Below are positions 48,301 through 58,619 of a stretch of 64,000 nucleotides of DNA, one piece after another. The translations under genes and the position numbers were made by a program. The notes under the pieces are model-generated. The model did no database searches. It was not told the origin of the DNA and saw only the letters and a program-made list of their open reading frames with translations. Positions within the stretch are counted from its first letter, which is position 1, and each line of letters opens with the position of its first letter. The stretch comes from Apteryx mantelli (lineage: Eukaryota > Chordata > Aves > Apterygiformes > Apterygidae), in NCBI RefSeq assembly GCF_036417845.1, contig NC_089978.1, positions 135,650,288-135,714,287 on the forward strand, read 5' to 3'.

Positions 48301-51285
48301 ACCCATTGGAGAGTAGCCCATGAACGGGATGAGCTCTGGAGAGCCCAGGTAACCTAGGTTACATGGTGTGGATTCTTTCTGAATAAAGAGGGAGAAAGGT
48401 TGTCCAAGGGAAATGAGCTAGATAGTCCAATTACTTGCTCCACCCTCCCTGCACTAAAGGATGTATTTTAAAACCCTTGCCAGGCCTTTTCTCATGGGCT
48501 AATACAGTAAGCCATGTCCTTTTAATTCTGTTTTACTGCCTCTGTGCATTAGCCGCCAAATTTCTTTCATCCTTTCTATCAGTCTGAACTGTCTCAGTGC
48601 AAGACTACTCCTCTGCAGCTTTTCCCAGAATACCTCTGCTGTACTGGTATCCCTGTCTTATTTCAAATAGCAGCTAGAAGCCTATCCAGCCTTTCTTGTT
48701 CATCCTGTGTCTCCATAGCTGTTTGTTTCTTGCTCACGGAATCTCTTGTTAAAAACAATTAAAGCTGTCCCGGTCTTACACATCACATTCCTATGTAATT
48801 GATGGTTAAATAATAATTACAGAGATTGACTCCAAAGAGATAAAATGCAGAGCAATGGTTACAAATAGGTCAATTGTGTCTATAGATTCATTAAGAGAAG
48901 TTGGCCTGCCTCTCTTGGTCAGAAAGCTCGTGCTGCCTTTTGCTGCATTGAACCAGATCAGTTATCTAGCTGCTTAGCAGGAAACCCACTTCACAGTACT
49001 TTTTTGAGAGAAAACAGTAAATCAAATGATTAGCTGCAATTGTGTGGCTAGTATAGCCAATTTTGATGGTGGTGAATAGACCCTCAATTTCAGTCAAGGC
49101 TGTGATACTGATGTAAGTAGTGTCCTTTTCTCTAGCTTGTAAATTGATTACCCCACACCTTACCACCAGGTATAAAGGGAAAGATGTTTAACAGTGTTTT
49201 AAGAGTACCACTGCTTCCTCAAATTGTGGCACAGTTAGGACCAAAATAATGAATTGCCTCATAATAAACAGGGTATTGACTCTGCGTTTTTCCCTCAGTT
49301 CCTATGGACCTGATCAGTAGTAGCGAAACTAATTATTTTCAGGAGAGATATTCCCCCCCCCCCATTCATCCAAGCTCTTCCCTTGTTTTTTATTGTAAAG
49401 GTTGTCGCTACTACTGTTATGCTGGAGCGGAAACTGCCACGATGTCTCTGGCCTCGCTCTGGAATCTGTGGTCGGGACTATGGGCTAGGGGACCGATGGT
49501 ATCTCAGGTGAGTTCCCTTCTGATGTGTGTATGAAAGGATCCCAGAGGAAGCATTCAGTGTATGGATGTGAACAAGGAGCCATTTCAGTGGCCTGGGGAG
49601 GAGTGTTTGGTGTCCTTTCTTTCTAGAATACAGATCCTTGTCTGGTTTCTGTCTATGGTGAAAAAGTGCTCTTCTCCTTGTGAAATCAGTTATGTTTTCT
49701 TATCTAGTAGTCCCAGGAGACAGATCCCAGAAGCTGCATGGGTTATAAGGCCTGAATTTTTCTTTTAATCTCCTTATAGTGAGTATCACAAAGTGTCTTC
49801 AAGCCTTTGTGGTTGGTTGGCTGTCCCTATCCATTGGATGCGTGGAATGGCAGAGGCAGAAACAATCAATAAGGCTGTCAGCAGCAACCAGCTTGAAATG
49901 ATTCAAAAACAGAAGCTTGCTTTCTCATGTGAGCCAAGTAACTGTATTGTGTTTTGCAAAGACTGCATCAGGTTGCAAAGTCTTAGATCTAGGCTTTCCT
50001 GAAATAATAAACAAATTGTCTGTGGTCTAGATAGCACGAGATTCCTCACTATTTCTGATTTTCATCAACATATATACCAGGGTGAGAAAAGAATAAGTCT
50101 TGTTTGGGGATGTGTCTTTTCTCACTGCTTCATCTTTTGCTGATAAAGCCAGAAGGGGGAGTGGTTGCTCTATGAAGTAGGACTTTCTGTAGGCTTTAGC
50201 AGAGAAACGGGCCTTGTAAATTTTTGTAAGTTTTTCTTGCAAGTTTTCTGGGCAGAACAAGCAGACTTAAGATGTTAGCAGTATGCAAAACATTCAGTCC
50301 AAGGTGCAGAATATAACTCTGCAAGTGCAACATCCCAGCACCAATTCTGAATTGGATGTTAGGAGAAAAGAGTGGTGATGTCATCTAGTTCTGTCAAATC
50401 ACATGTATGTTCATTGTATTTAGTGTGGGACAGTATTTCAGAAGGCAAGATATGAGCAATGCAGAGAAGGGTCGGTGGATGTGGAGAAAATAAACCAAAT
50501 CTTGGTGAAAGATAAGTGGCATTCTGAGGCTTAAAAACATGGAGTAGCAGAGGAGGAAAGACAACAAAAAAGGAAATGGATGAATATACATGTATATACA
50601 GAAAAAGGAAATAGATCTGGAGATGGAGTCAGATGGACTGGGTCTGCCAATATCTTGCAGCTGGCAAAATGGAAAGGGCAAATTGTGGCTAGGAAATGGT
50701 TTAAAGCGACAGAAAACCAAGGAAGCAATAAAGGTAGTGAAGCCAATAACGGGGGTGAAGTCAAAGGATAACTCTGTGACAGCAGCTGAGAAGGTGGAAC
50801 CACTTGCATGAGAACATGCATAAAAGAAGGAAAGAAAACTAAAGGGATTGTTCTAAAAATCAGTTTCCTGTTTTTGTGTTGATGATTCTTGAATGTCTGG
50901 GTCTGCAGGCAGATCTTTGGGAGAGGACTGCTTCTTGTGGCTGCTCATCTTTGTTGATAAGCTGGCACATTCCTACTTCATTCAGTTTATGCTTTTGTAA
51001 TTCTCCTACAGAGTAGAAGACCGAGTTGATCCCAACAAACAGAAGATGATGCAGTACACAGAAGCATTTAAGGCTCAGGATAGGGATAATTGTGACAAAG
51101 GTTTCAAAAAGATGGAAATTGATAGGAACATCCTGTACAAGAAAGAACTGTCTGCTCTATCATTGTCACGGAGCACATCCAGGACTAGTTCTCACCGTGG
51201 CTGGGAGATCCAGAGGCACAACACTTTCCACCAACTTCATGGGGAGGTCAATCATGCCATGGAAGAAGAGGTCTATGATGTCTAA
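24214..51285 (+). CDS. TRPV6: TRPV6 (TRPV5/6-type epithelial Ca2+ channel), complete gene, 15 coding exons, 723 aa
   Basis: The joined exons (24214-24341, 35559-35656, 36250-36372, 37388-37528, 38067-38165, 38401-38576, 39480-39626, 44763-44975, 45277-45363, 46529-46605, 46928-47093, 47400-47466, 48080-48348, 49401-49507, 51012-51285) total 2,172 nt and close on TAA with every intron GT-AG. The product is a tetrameric plasma-membrane channel that carries apical Ca2+ uptake in intestine, kidney and, in birds, probably shell gland. Residues 44-265 hold six ankyrin repeats. S1 is about 328-350, S2 387-403, S3 427-445, S4 453-473, S5 487-512, pore helix and filter 530-545, S6 558-580, and the TRP helix 580-607. 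The filter TIIDG places the Ca2+-binding Asp at 543. N359-K-T in the S1-S2 loop is the conserved glycosylation sequon. The length matches the family (about 725-730). The short exon 1 and the TIIDGPANY filter exclude TRPV1-4. I cannot separate TRPV5 from TRPV6 by sequence, because the gene looks co-orthologous to both. TRPV6 is the usual avian name. Confidence 0.96.
25143..25216. repeat. AT/GT-rich imperfect palindromic microsatellite
   Basis: Alternating ATAT, ACATAC and GTATGT motifs. acatacatat and atatatgtatgt form opposing arms that could pair. Tyr/Ile/His-rich open frames over it are artefacts. Confidence 0.75.
25590..26035 (-). mobile_element. CR1 LINE 3'-end fragment in TRPV6 intron 1
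   Basis: The + strand starts with ttgaaagggacctctgaaga and tagtccaact, then shows gattccaccacctctctgag and ttgtttt..atctgctatta-type blocks, followed by cttctcttcagctgactgaa with cctttcctcat. This is the reverse complement of the CR1 3' end in normal order. The element is about 450 bp, diverged and non-coding. Confidence 0.88.
32334..32383 (+). repeat. TC-rich microsatellite in intron 1
   Basis: Imperfect CT/TTTC repeats end in a perfect run of about eight TC units. Confidence 0.75.
35559..35656 (+). CDS. TRPV6: TRPV6 exon 2 (residues 43-76)
   Basis: Encodes ankyrin repeat 1: [15 protein letters not shown] to CDIYQRG. The acceptor is tttctttattgtag and the donor GAG|GTTACT, phase 1. The open frame runs on into intron 2, which is read-through and not coding. 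Confidence 0.96.
36250..36372 (+). CDS. TRPV6: TRPV6 exon 3 (residues 76-117)
   Basis: Encodes ankyrin repeat 2: [16 protein letters not shown] to MTSELYEG. The acceptor is cttactacctctag and the donor GAAG|GTAACA, phase 1. Confidence 0.97.
37145..37245 (-). mobile_element. Short CR1 3'-end fragment in TRPV6 intron 3
   Basis: agaaagggacctctggaact, then tagtccaaccttctgctcaa and aacaggg form the reverse complement of the last ~90 bases of CR1. It ends about 140 bases before the exon 4 acceptor. Confidence 0.8.
37388..37528 (+). CDS. TRPV6: TRPV6 exon 4 (residues 117-164)
   Basis: Encodes ankyrin repeat 3: [16 protein letters not shown] to [11 protein letters not shown]. The acceptor is tgtgtcttacag and the donor TTTG|GTACAG, phase 1. 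Confidence 0.97.
38067..38165 (+). CDS. TRPV6: TRPV6 exon 5 (residues 164-197)
   Basis: Encodes ankyrin repeat 4: [17 protein letters not shown] to [10 protein letters not shown]. It follows a strong C/T tract with acceptor ttctttgcag. The donor is CTGG|GTATGT, phase 1. Confidence 0.97.
38401..38576 (+). CDS. TRPV6: TRPV6 exon 6 (residues 197-255)
   Basis: Encodes ankyrin repeat 5 ([18 protein letters not shown]) and the start of repeat 6 ([15 protein letters not shown]). The acceptor is gcttcctccacag and the donor GTG|GTGAGT, phase 0. Confidence 0.97.
39480..39626 (+). CDS. TRPV6: TRPV6 exon 7 (residues 256-304)
   Basis: Completes ankyrin repeat 6 and enters the linker to the membrane domain: [12 protein letters not shown] to [10 protein letters not shown]. 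The acceptor is tttctcctcag and the donor GAG|GTACTG, phase 0. The 5,136-bp intron 7 follows. Confidence 0.97.
39627..44762 (+). other. TRPV6 intron 7 (5.1 kb), no internal feature seen
   Basis: AT-rich intron between the ankyrin and membrane-domain exons. I saw no exon, recognised repeat or RNA gene in it. Confidence 0.7.
44763..44975 (+). CDS. TRPV6: TRPV6 exon 8 (residues 305-375), S1 and glycosylated loop
   Basis: Encodes the pre-S1 helix ([18 protein letters not shown]), S1 (about 328-350, [19 protein letters not shown]) and the start of the extracellular S1-S2 loop. The loop carries the conserved N-glycosylation sequon N359-K-T in PRTDNKTSS. The acceptor is tatcttctgcag and the donor CAG|GTACTG, phase 0. 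Confidence 0.97.
45277..45363 (+). CDS. TRPV6: TRPV6 exon 9 (residues 376-404), S2
   Basis: Encodes [17 protein letters not shown] and S2 (about 387-403). The acceptor follows a long T-rich tract (tttcttttag). The donor is GAG|GTAAGA, phase 0. Confidence 0.97.
45897..45953. repeat. (AC)n(GC)n alternating purine-pyrimidine tract in intron 9
   Basis: 57 bases alternate purine and pyrimidine without interruption: AC units, then CATGCGCG, AC units, six GC units, and AC units again. GC-cored alternating tracts are the strongest Z-DNA formers. Confidence 0.9.
46529..46605 (+). CDS. TRPV6: TRPV6 exon 10 (residues 405-430), S2-S3 linker
   Basis: Encodes [20 protein letters not shown] then PFHII, the intracellular linker and the start of S3. 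The donor TAT|GTAAGT is close to consensus, phase 2. Confidence 0.97.
46928..47093 (+). CDS. TRPV6: TRPV6 exon 11 (residues 430-485), S3 and S4
   Basis: Encodes the rest of S3 ([15 protein letters not shown]) and S4 ([20 protein letters not shown]), ending in the S4-S5 linker FTIMIQK. S4 lacks the regular Arg/Lys ladder of voltage sensors, as in other TRPV5/6 proteins. The donor is AAG|GTATAA, phase 0. Confidence 0.97.
47400..47466 (+). CDS. TRPV6: TRPV6 exon 12 (residues 486-508), S5
   Basis: Encodes [20 protein letters not shown] and AS, the first part of S5. The acceptor is gctctacag and the donor CAG|GTGAGT, phase 1. Confidence 0.97.
48080..48348 (+). CDS. TRPV6: TRPV6 exon 13 (residues 508-597), pore, S6 and TRP helix start
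   Basis: Encodes the end of S5 (AFYIIFQTE), the pore helix, and the selectivity filter [14 protein letters not shown] with Asp543, the ring that binds Ca2+ in TRPV5/6. S6 (about 558-580, ending [12 protein letters not shown]) and the TRP helix ([17 protein letters not shown]) follow. The acceptor is ctctcctctag and the donor CAG|GTAACC, phase 0. Confidence 0.98.
49401..49507 (+). CDS. TRPV6: TRPV6 exon 14 (residues 598-633), post-TRP-helix region
   Basis: Encodes [20 protein letters not shown] and [16 protein letters not shown]. The acceptor is gttttttattgtaaag, about 37 bases after an 11-base C run at 49353-49363. The donor is CAG|GTGAGT, phase 2. Confidence 0.97.
51012..51285 (+). CDS. TRPV6: TRPV6 exon 15 (residues 633-723), C-terminal tail and stop
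   Basis: Encodes [20 protein letters not shown], a Lys/Asp-rich spacer, then [20 protein letters not shown] (residues 683-702) and the end MEEEVYDV, with TAA at 51283-51285. The Trp697 region with its basic and Ser-rich flank corresponds to the C-terminal calmodulin-binding segment of TRPV5/6. SSHRGWEI and EEVY are closer to my recollection of mammalian TRPV5 than TRPV6. The final Y-D-V fits the Y-x-hydrophobic ending shared by both paralogues. Confidence 0.96.
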
Positions 51286-54200
51286 GAAGCCTCTTTCCTT
51301 ACTCCAGAACACGGATCACTTTTGCCACAACAGTTGTCTGCTCCAAATGTTCATGCATGGTACAGCATGCCACACACATTTGCCAGCCTGTAAGAGCTCT
51401 GCTGGTGCATCATGAATGGTTGATGGCATCTGTGCCATGATATATGAATCCAGTCTTCTCTCTCCTACCTTTTAGGTGTCCCAGTTGTTGCACTGATATT
51501 TGCACCAAGTTGGTGGGTCTGCTGAGATAAGGCCTGTGGTGGTTTGTGATGCTCTGTAATGCTCTAAAGAAATGAACAAAAGGAGCCAGCACTGGGATTT
51601 CATCCATTTACAAAGAGATGATCAGTAAGTCTTCTCCCAGACTGCTATATATGGCATAATTCTCTCCCTTCAGTCTCACAGAATCCCAGTGCTCTCAGAG
51701 CAAGGAGAGTTGACTGAAATTCTGCTTTACGTTTTGTAGAGAACTGAACCCCCCCCCGTAACTAAACTCAGGAAAGAAGTAGTTGCTGATACTGTGATGA
51801 TTAAAAGGACTGTAACCATTCAGCTAGTATTCAGGGCCTGCCAAATTTTGCCCTCTGAAGAAAGGCAAACTCTATTAGCTGCATTGTCAACATTGCTGTC
51901 TTAGCAGGACTGTTCTGTTTAATTTTTTTGCTATGTGAATGAATTTTAAGCTATATTCCTTTTTAAAAAAAGTGACTGCTATTCCTAAGTAGATCTTAAA
52001 GGTTCTAAAGTGGGAACTTTTTTCCTAATGAGAGGACGTATGACCTGGTTAGGTGACTTTCAGTGGTGTGTCCTCTGTTAGTATTCCAAGTGAGCTCCAG
52101 CTGGTCTCTGTTTTCTGTGGAAGAGTAGAATTCTGAACCACAGTGCTCTGACTCACTGTTCAGCCATCAAGGTTGTGTAGTGAGCAATAACATAGCAGTG
52201 AATGAAATGGAAAGCAAATGTTGGATATATGAATAAGAGTTATTGCAGAAGCAGTTCAGAAACTGGTAGTCTCTCTCTTTCTCTCAAACCCCACACCATT
52301 CAACGCACTCCTGATGCACAGTGACTAAACCATCCAAAAAATTGCCCTCTAGGTTTGATGCTGTTTCAGTCTGTCATTCTATCATTTGCCAAGGGCCTCA
52401 TTTAGAAAAATGACTGTTCAGAGAAATGGAATGCCATTTTAGGAGTTTTCACATTTTCAGGAACTTGGAATTTCATTCCAGTAGTAGAAGTAAGTGAAAA
52501 GAAACACATGGTCTTGACATTTCGTTTTCCAACAGGACCAGTGACAGAACTTTTGTTTTTGAAGAGCTGACACTATTATTACTGACACTGGACTTTGAGG
52601 CAAATCACCTCATGATAATCAAAATCAGACAATGAAGAACCTGGACCCTGTGGATTTCTGACTGAAATGTCACTGCAAACATCTCCTGCCTCTCCTCTCT
52701 TGCAGGAGGCTGGGTACCATAATCAAAATCATGATTTTTTCAATTACATGGGTTTATTAAGTGTCTTTTTTTCTCTTACTTGAATTGATAATTATGCTCC
52801 AATGGAAGACTGCCAGAAGCCTGTCTCTCTTCAGCTTAACTACATATTTGTGAGTTGACTCATTTTGTTGAATTGAAAGTGTTGCTTGATCTGTGTCAAT
52901 TAAGTATTGTAACCACCTCGCTAAACCTTTGGGGATTCCACTGGTGGTCTCTGGAGAAGGGAAAAATGTGACTTGACACATTTACCAGAACTGTGAATTG
53001 CTGCTCTTATTGTAGATGCATTTTCTTTCTTTATGAATGGGAAACAGTAGGAAGGGGAGAACTGATGACTCCTCCCACTATATATAGCAGTCTTTCCACT
53101 AGCTTGAAAACCAACAGAAATACAATGAAGACAGAGTTGCATATGTCCATTTCTACACAAGGATTCCTCTTTGTGAATATTTACAAATAATAACAATAAT
53201 TAAAAAAAAAGCTAGTTGGAAGTATAAGCTGTGTAAGCCCTGGTTCTGAGAATGAGTTTGTGCTCCTTTTCATCACTGTAAACAATAATGAAGCTTAGAA
53301 CTCAAAACAACATGTTGACATTGCAGAAGGCAGAATAGAACTCATTTAACACTACTAGACCTTCTAGATCTGCCCTACATTAACAAAAAATGTAGCAGGT
53401 ATTTTTAAGGAAGTTCCTTCTTTTTTAAAATTACATTCAGTAATAGTCAGCTTTCAAACTCCTTGCACAGAACGCATTTTCTCTCCCTTAAATCTGTATA
53501 ATTTATTTGCCCTTTTTTTACTTATTTATATTAGTTGCCTAATATAAATATGAGTGGAAAACAATTGGTCATCTTTGTTCATGTTGTCTTAATAATCAAT
53601 GTACAGCAATTCTGTTCTATTTCAGAACTGACCAGTTATGCTTGGAATTTGGCTTCCAGTTTCCTGAGGTGACATGCGCATTAAAAATAATCCTGGAAAA
53701 AGACCCAAAAGAGGGTAGAATCTTTTACCAGTAGTAGACAATTCCCCAGTCATATTTTGCCTAATATTTTTTATTGATGATGAGTGGTGCAGACTGTCTT
53801 TAACATAATTTATTTGATCTGGAGGATCAGCAAATATAAAAGAAAATTTGGGGTCAGAAAAGCCAGCAGGTATAACAGGCATGCCAGGCACTGGGAATAT
53901 TAAATGTATTATGCAGATGTAGAATACCTACCCTCTTACATTAGGGCATATACAAAGTATAAATGTTCTGCCCACATGAACCTCAGATGGCGAAATTATA
54001 GGAGGCACCAGGAAACATTTTGATCTGTTTGAAAAGGATCTGTCTCAGATTGGGAAACAGCAATGACTGCAGTCACACAAAGGCAAAGCATTTCAGCTAT
54101 ACTATGCTGCAGGTATGGACTGCCTCAAGATTTGCAGCAGTGTGAAGCATTTTGTGATGTTGGTATATCCTAAGATTCTGAAACCGTATGGCTCATCTCT

Positions 54201-54485
54201 GCTGTTGTGAGGTTTCTCTCCTGTCCCTCCCAATCATACTGCAATAATTTCAAGACAGACGTTCCTTCCCCCATTGAAATTATGGACCCCAAATTCTCTT
54301 CTAAGCCACTGAAGCAACTTCTGAGTTTAAGATAATGTGTTATGGATGAATGTTTTGATCCAGTTGCTCCAAGAGAAAAGAGAATTATTTTGCTGAAAAT
54401 AAAAACATTAAATATATGGAATGTCTTGTTTGCTTCTTCCAAAAATAAATATTATGGGCCAGTTTTTGTGTTTGTTTTTCTTGTA
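51286..54485 (+). other. Probable TRPV6 3' UTR
   Basis: No further exon or recognised repeat is seen after the stop codon. A weak ATTAAA lies at 51800-51805. The best terminal signals are AATAAA at 54398-54403 and 54444-54449. The second is followed within 12 bases by a T/G-rich element (gtttttgtgtttgtttttct). This implies a 3' UTR of about 3.2 kb, by inference only. Confidence 0.4.
54444..54449 (+). promoter_or_regulatory. Candidate TRPV6 polyadenylation signal (AATAAA)
   Basis: An AATAAA followed at 54461-54485 by a GT/T-rich downstream element, with a second AATAAA 46 bases upstream. This is the best-formed poly(A) context downstream of the gene. A further AATAAA at 54777-54782 lacks a comparable downstream element. 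Confidence 0.45.
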
Positions 54486-56906
54486 GCAATCATGGATATT
54501 AGTTGACAAAATGTTTGGATCATCACACTTTTGCATTAAAACTCAGTTTTTCCACTGCAATCCACTTTGGAAATTCCTTTATGCAAAATTAGCATAGAGT
54601 GTCAAATACTTATTTCCAGTAGGAAATAAGGACTATCAAGGTTCTTATTTTTCTAAATCATTGAGTGTTTAGAGAAAACTGCAGAACAAGCTCTTTGGAG
54701 AAGGAGCCATATTTTCATGTAGTTGGAATGAGTTATTTTGGACAGTGGAATAACAGTTCTTGCTGTAGCTGCTTGCAATAAAACACATGTAGGTACAGGG
54801 AACTGTCTCTAGTCATACACCTGCAAAACCAGATGCAGACAACCTGGGTTTGCTTTCATAATGATGGTACTCTGGATTTGATGTTTACATCATCTCTTAA
54901 AAACATTTGCTGTGATTTCTCTTCTAGCCTAGTTAAGGGCTTCATATTCTATTATGCATTCAAGTAACCAACACAGAAAAAAATGCAAGTCAGACTCTAA
55001 TGGGATGAATCCTTATAGATGAATTTCCATAAACTCCTATTGACATGCATTCTGCACTCTTTAACAGACCCATCTATGAACAAAGGGTCAAGCTAGAATC
55101 CTGCTTGTTTATTAGATATCAACCTCAACTGCTTATGAATTGAAACAGTAGTTTAATTTTTCCTTGTATTAGCACTTGTTTTTCTGATTTGCGATATCTA
55201 ACTTTAGTCCCAGTAGTATGTGCTATTTTTCAGACTTGAATAATCAATACAGTAACAAAATCATCCTTATCTATGTCTTGTATGGAAAAAGTTAAAACAA
55301 AACCCTAACTTGATTTTTGGAAAGCTTCTAAATGGGAATAAACCAATCCAACAAATACTTGGCTCGTATAAGATTAGGACACTATTCAGAGCCATTTACT
55401 ATTGCTTTTAAGGATGAGGCTGTTTTTATTTCTGAAATGATAGCATTTTAATCAAGTTCTTAACTGTGCACAGAGACCTCTTAGGTAAGAATTTTGTGCC
55501 TGCCTTGAGAAAGTCTGCAAGTCAAATAAGACAAGAAACCAGTGAAGATGTAAGTAAGAGTACCAGAGATGGACCACATGTCAAGCCTGTGGTCTTGCTA
55601 CTGTTTTATGATGGGTTGATAACCACAAAATTTGTTAAACTCTGCTGCTATTTATTCCATTCTTCTGCCCCCATGGAAGAACACTTTATCATCATTTCTC
55701 TGCATACATGAAAAACTTGTCCTTAGGCCACCTTCCTACTCATTAATCAAATACATTTGTTGGCTAAAAGTACTCTTTTTCCTGCAAAGAAGATGAATTA
55801 ATTGAAACTGTACCTCAGAAAGAATGAGGACAGGGAAAGAAGATATTAGTGTTCCATAAGCTCAGTCAGTCTATAGCACCACAAAGAATGATTTAAAAAA
55901 AAAAAAATGTCTGGGAGGTCATAAGTTGGTCTAGAAGTTTTATATTTAAAATACTAATAAACAGTAATATTCTAGGGGGAAAATATGTGCAACACAACCA
56001 TATCAACCATACTATTGGTAAAGCCAAGCTGGACTGACAGCCACTTGGCAAAATCATGCTGGGCATTGATTCTAGCCCCATCTCTCTTGGGGAGTAGGAG
56101 GGAAGGTTGAAGAGAAACTGGTAGCTTCCTAGACCTTCCAAGGGGATAACTAGGCAAATGAAATGTCAGCAACCAGCTTGAAAAGAAAAGTGACAGAGTC
56201 CTTGTCAGAAGTGTTGATTTCTGTGGCATCTTGAAAAAGAAGTTGACAAACTGCCCAGCTGCTTAAGCAGAGCATATAAAGCTTTGCCTGGGATGAATGA
56301 AGCACTTCACACCTCTTGTAGCTGTGGTTTCAGGCTTCCAGCAGACTCAACCACATGTCAGAGTATTAGTTACTCTCTCCTCACAGTTTCGAGATTATTT
56401 CCATAGATGGAAAATTCAGAAAACGTTTTTAATTAGAAAGGGATGATATCTGATTCTGCATCAAAGAGTATTTTATGGCAAATTCTATGGACCATAATAC
56501 ACAGTCCTGTCTTTCAGGAAATAATAGCAAATTAAGGACAGAAATTGCCCTGTGTTATTGTTCTCTTCTGTTGTAAACTGTTCTCTGGCTTTTCCCATCA
56601 TGCTTCTGAGAAACAATAAAAAATTCACCAGCTTGCCCAGGAAATCTCTTCTAGGAGGAAGTTTAGTTCATTCACCCTTTCTTTTTTAGTCTTTAGTGCT
56701 TGACAAATAAAGCTCTAGGGTTTCACCTAGAGGTGAAATAGACAGAGTAATTCTTCCCATAGATGAATATCAGTGATTCTGGTCACAAAACAGCAACAGA
56801 GTCAGCCTGGGTTTGTAAGTTACAAGAAAAGCAAGTGATTAAAGAAATGAATGGAAGATTGGAAATAATTTTAGAGAGCAGATTTCTTTTAAGATTTATC
56901 CGTAGA
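54486..56906. other. Intergenic, no feature seen
   Basis: AT-rich DNA with an A-run near 55893-55905. No exon, RNA gene or recognised repeat. Confidence 0.5.
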
Positions 56907-57200
56907 CTCATAGAAGAACTGAATGGAAGGGACATCTGAGATCATCCAGTCCAATCTCCTGCTCAAAGTACGACTGTTACCCGCACCAGACCATGTCAGC
57001 TATGACTGTCTAGCAGAGTCTTGAAAATCTTGAAGGCTGGAGACTCCTCCACCCCACTAGGCACCTGCTCCAGCTCTGCACTACCCTTGCGGTGAGAATT
57101 TTTTTCTAATGTTCAATCTGAATTTCCCAAGCCACAATTGATCATTGTCCCTTGTTATGAAGCCATGAATAGCCTTCCAAGACACAATCTTTTTTGAATC
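56907..57200 (-). mobile_element. CR1 LINE 3'-end fragment
   Basis: The + strand starts agactcatagaagaactgaa, then shows gatcatccagtccaatctcc, ggagactcctccaccccact and tttttttctaatgttcaatc, in the order of a reverse-complemented CR1 3' end. It may be the 3' part of the same insertion as 58620-59115. Confidence 0.88.
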
Positions 57201-58619
57201 CTCATCCCCCCAGTAAATTAAGTTTTTAAATAAAATGAAATTATAAATCCATCTTTACTGTGTCCCCTGTCAACTCCCCTCTCCCATTTGGCCTTCTGCC
57301 TACATTTGCTCCTCCACAAGCATTTTACTGCATAATATGAATTTGTAAAGTCATAAATAAATACATATGCAAACCACCTTAATCGCTGCAGTACTAAAAG
57401 ATGAATTTCATTTTTACAGGTGAAAAATCAGAACTAAAAAGAAAAAATGACCTAGTGCTACATAGCAAATAATATAAAGTAGGACATGTGGCTTGGTGTT
57501 TTCTGACCCCCCAGTATGAACAATAATCTTGTGTCCTCTGGGTTAGGAACATAAGTGATGGTGGTATTCAGATAGCCTTATGAGGCACCTTACAAACTCT
57601 AGTTCAAAGGAATCCCATAGATAGCTGCTGAAAGACATTAACTGAAGCATGTTGAAAGACCTCTGAGGTCATCTGGAGGGTATGGGTCTTCATAAAGTTC
57701 CTAGTGGGCTTCATACAAAACATCGTATATTGAGTTAGGACAAAGACCATAGGGAATTTTGAAAACAGAACTCTTGAGAGTCTTGTTTCAAGCACATTGA
57801 CAAGACAATGGAAGGCTGATTTTGTTTTATAGACTCAGAAAAGAGTCTACACACTCTGAGGTGCTAAGCTCGCCATATTTTGCAGTGCTCCCAGTTCATG
57901 TGCTGCAGAAGATAAGACTGAATGGTTTGGGCTGTCATTAAAGAAAGCATGAGTGTTTCCTTCCAGGTGAACTGAATCTGCACCCCCCTCACCTTGTCTT
58001 AGCATCTTTTTCCTACATTGAAGTTCATATGCAATTTTTCATGACTCAGCCTTTCCCTGGCTTCACCGAGCTTACAGTATATTTAACTTTCACAGTGCCA
58101 CCACTCCAGGGTCTACATCAAGCTCACTGGCCATGGCTGAGCTGAGACTTATGCAAAGATATCAACTCTGTCAGTTAGGCCTGTATATTCTGGCCAAGAA
58201 ACTGCTTGCACTGCTGTACTATCACTCAGTTTCTGTCTTCAGAGTAGTGTCCTTATAAGCCAGGGAAGTTTTTTTTAAACTTTGTAAACATTGTTTAAAA
58301 ACTTTGGGACAACAAAATCAATAAATGCTGAATAACCACTATGTAACTCCTGCTTGGTGAGGCCAGGCTTATTGCAATTCTCAGCTAATATTTTGCACTG
58401 CTATTCTTTTCATCTGACAACACTAGCCACTAAACAAATATGAGAGTTTTCAGACCATGTGTGAAGAGGATTAAGCAGCATAATAGTACAGTCTCCCTCT
58501 GCTGATGGAGGCCAACCTTCTGTTGCAGCAACAGTCAGGAATTTAGAAAAAGTGCAAGGAGGAGAAAGGAAAACAGTATTAAGCTGCTCACCATTTTTAA
58601 ACTTCACCTGATAGCAGGA
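57201..58619. other. Between the two CR1 segments, no feature seen
   Basis: No recognised CR1 consensus remains here except a possible short CR1-like scrap (gacctctgaggtcatctgga) near 57660. It may be decayed internal CR1 sequence or unrelated DNA. Confidence 0.35.
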
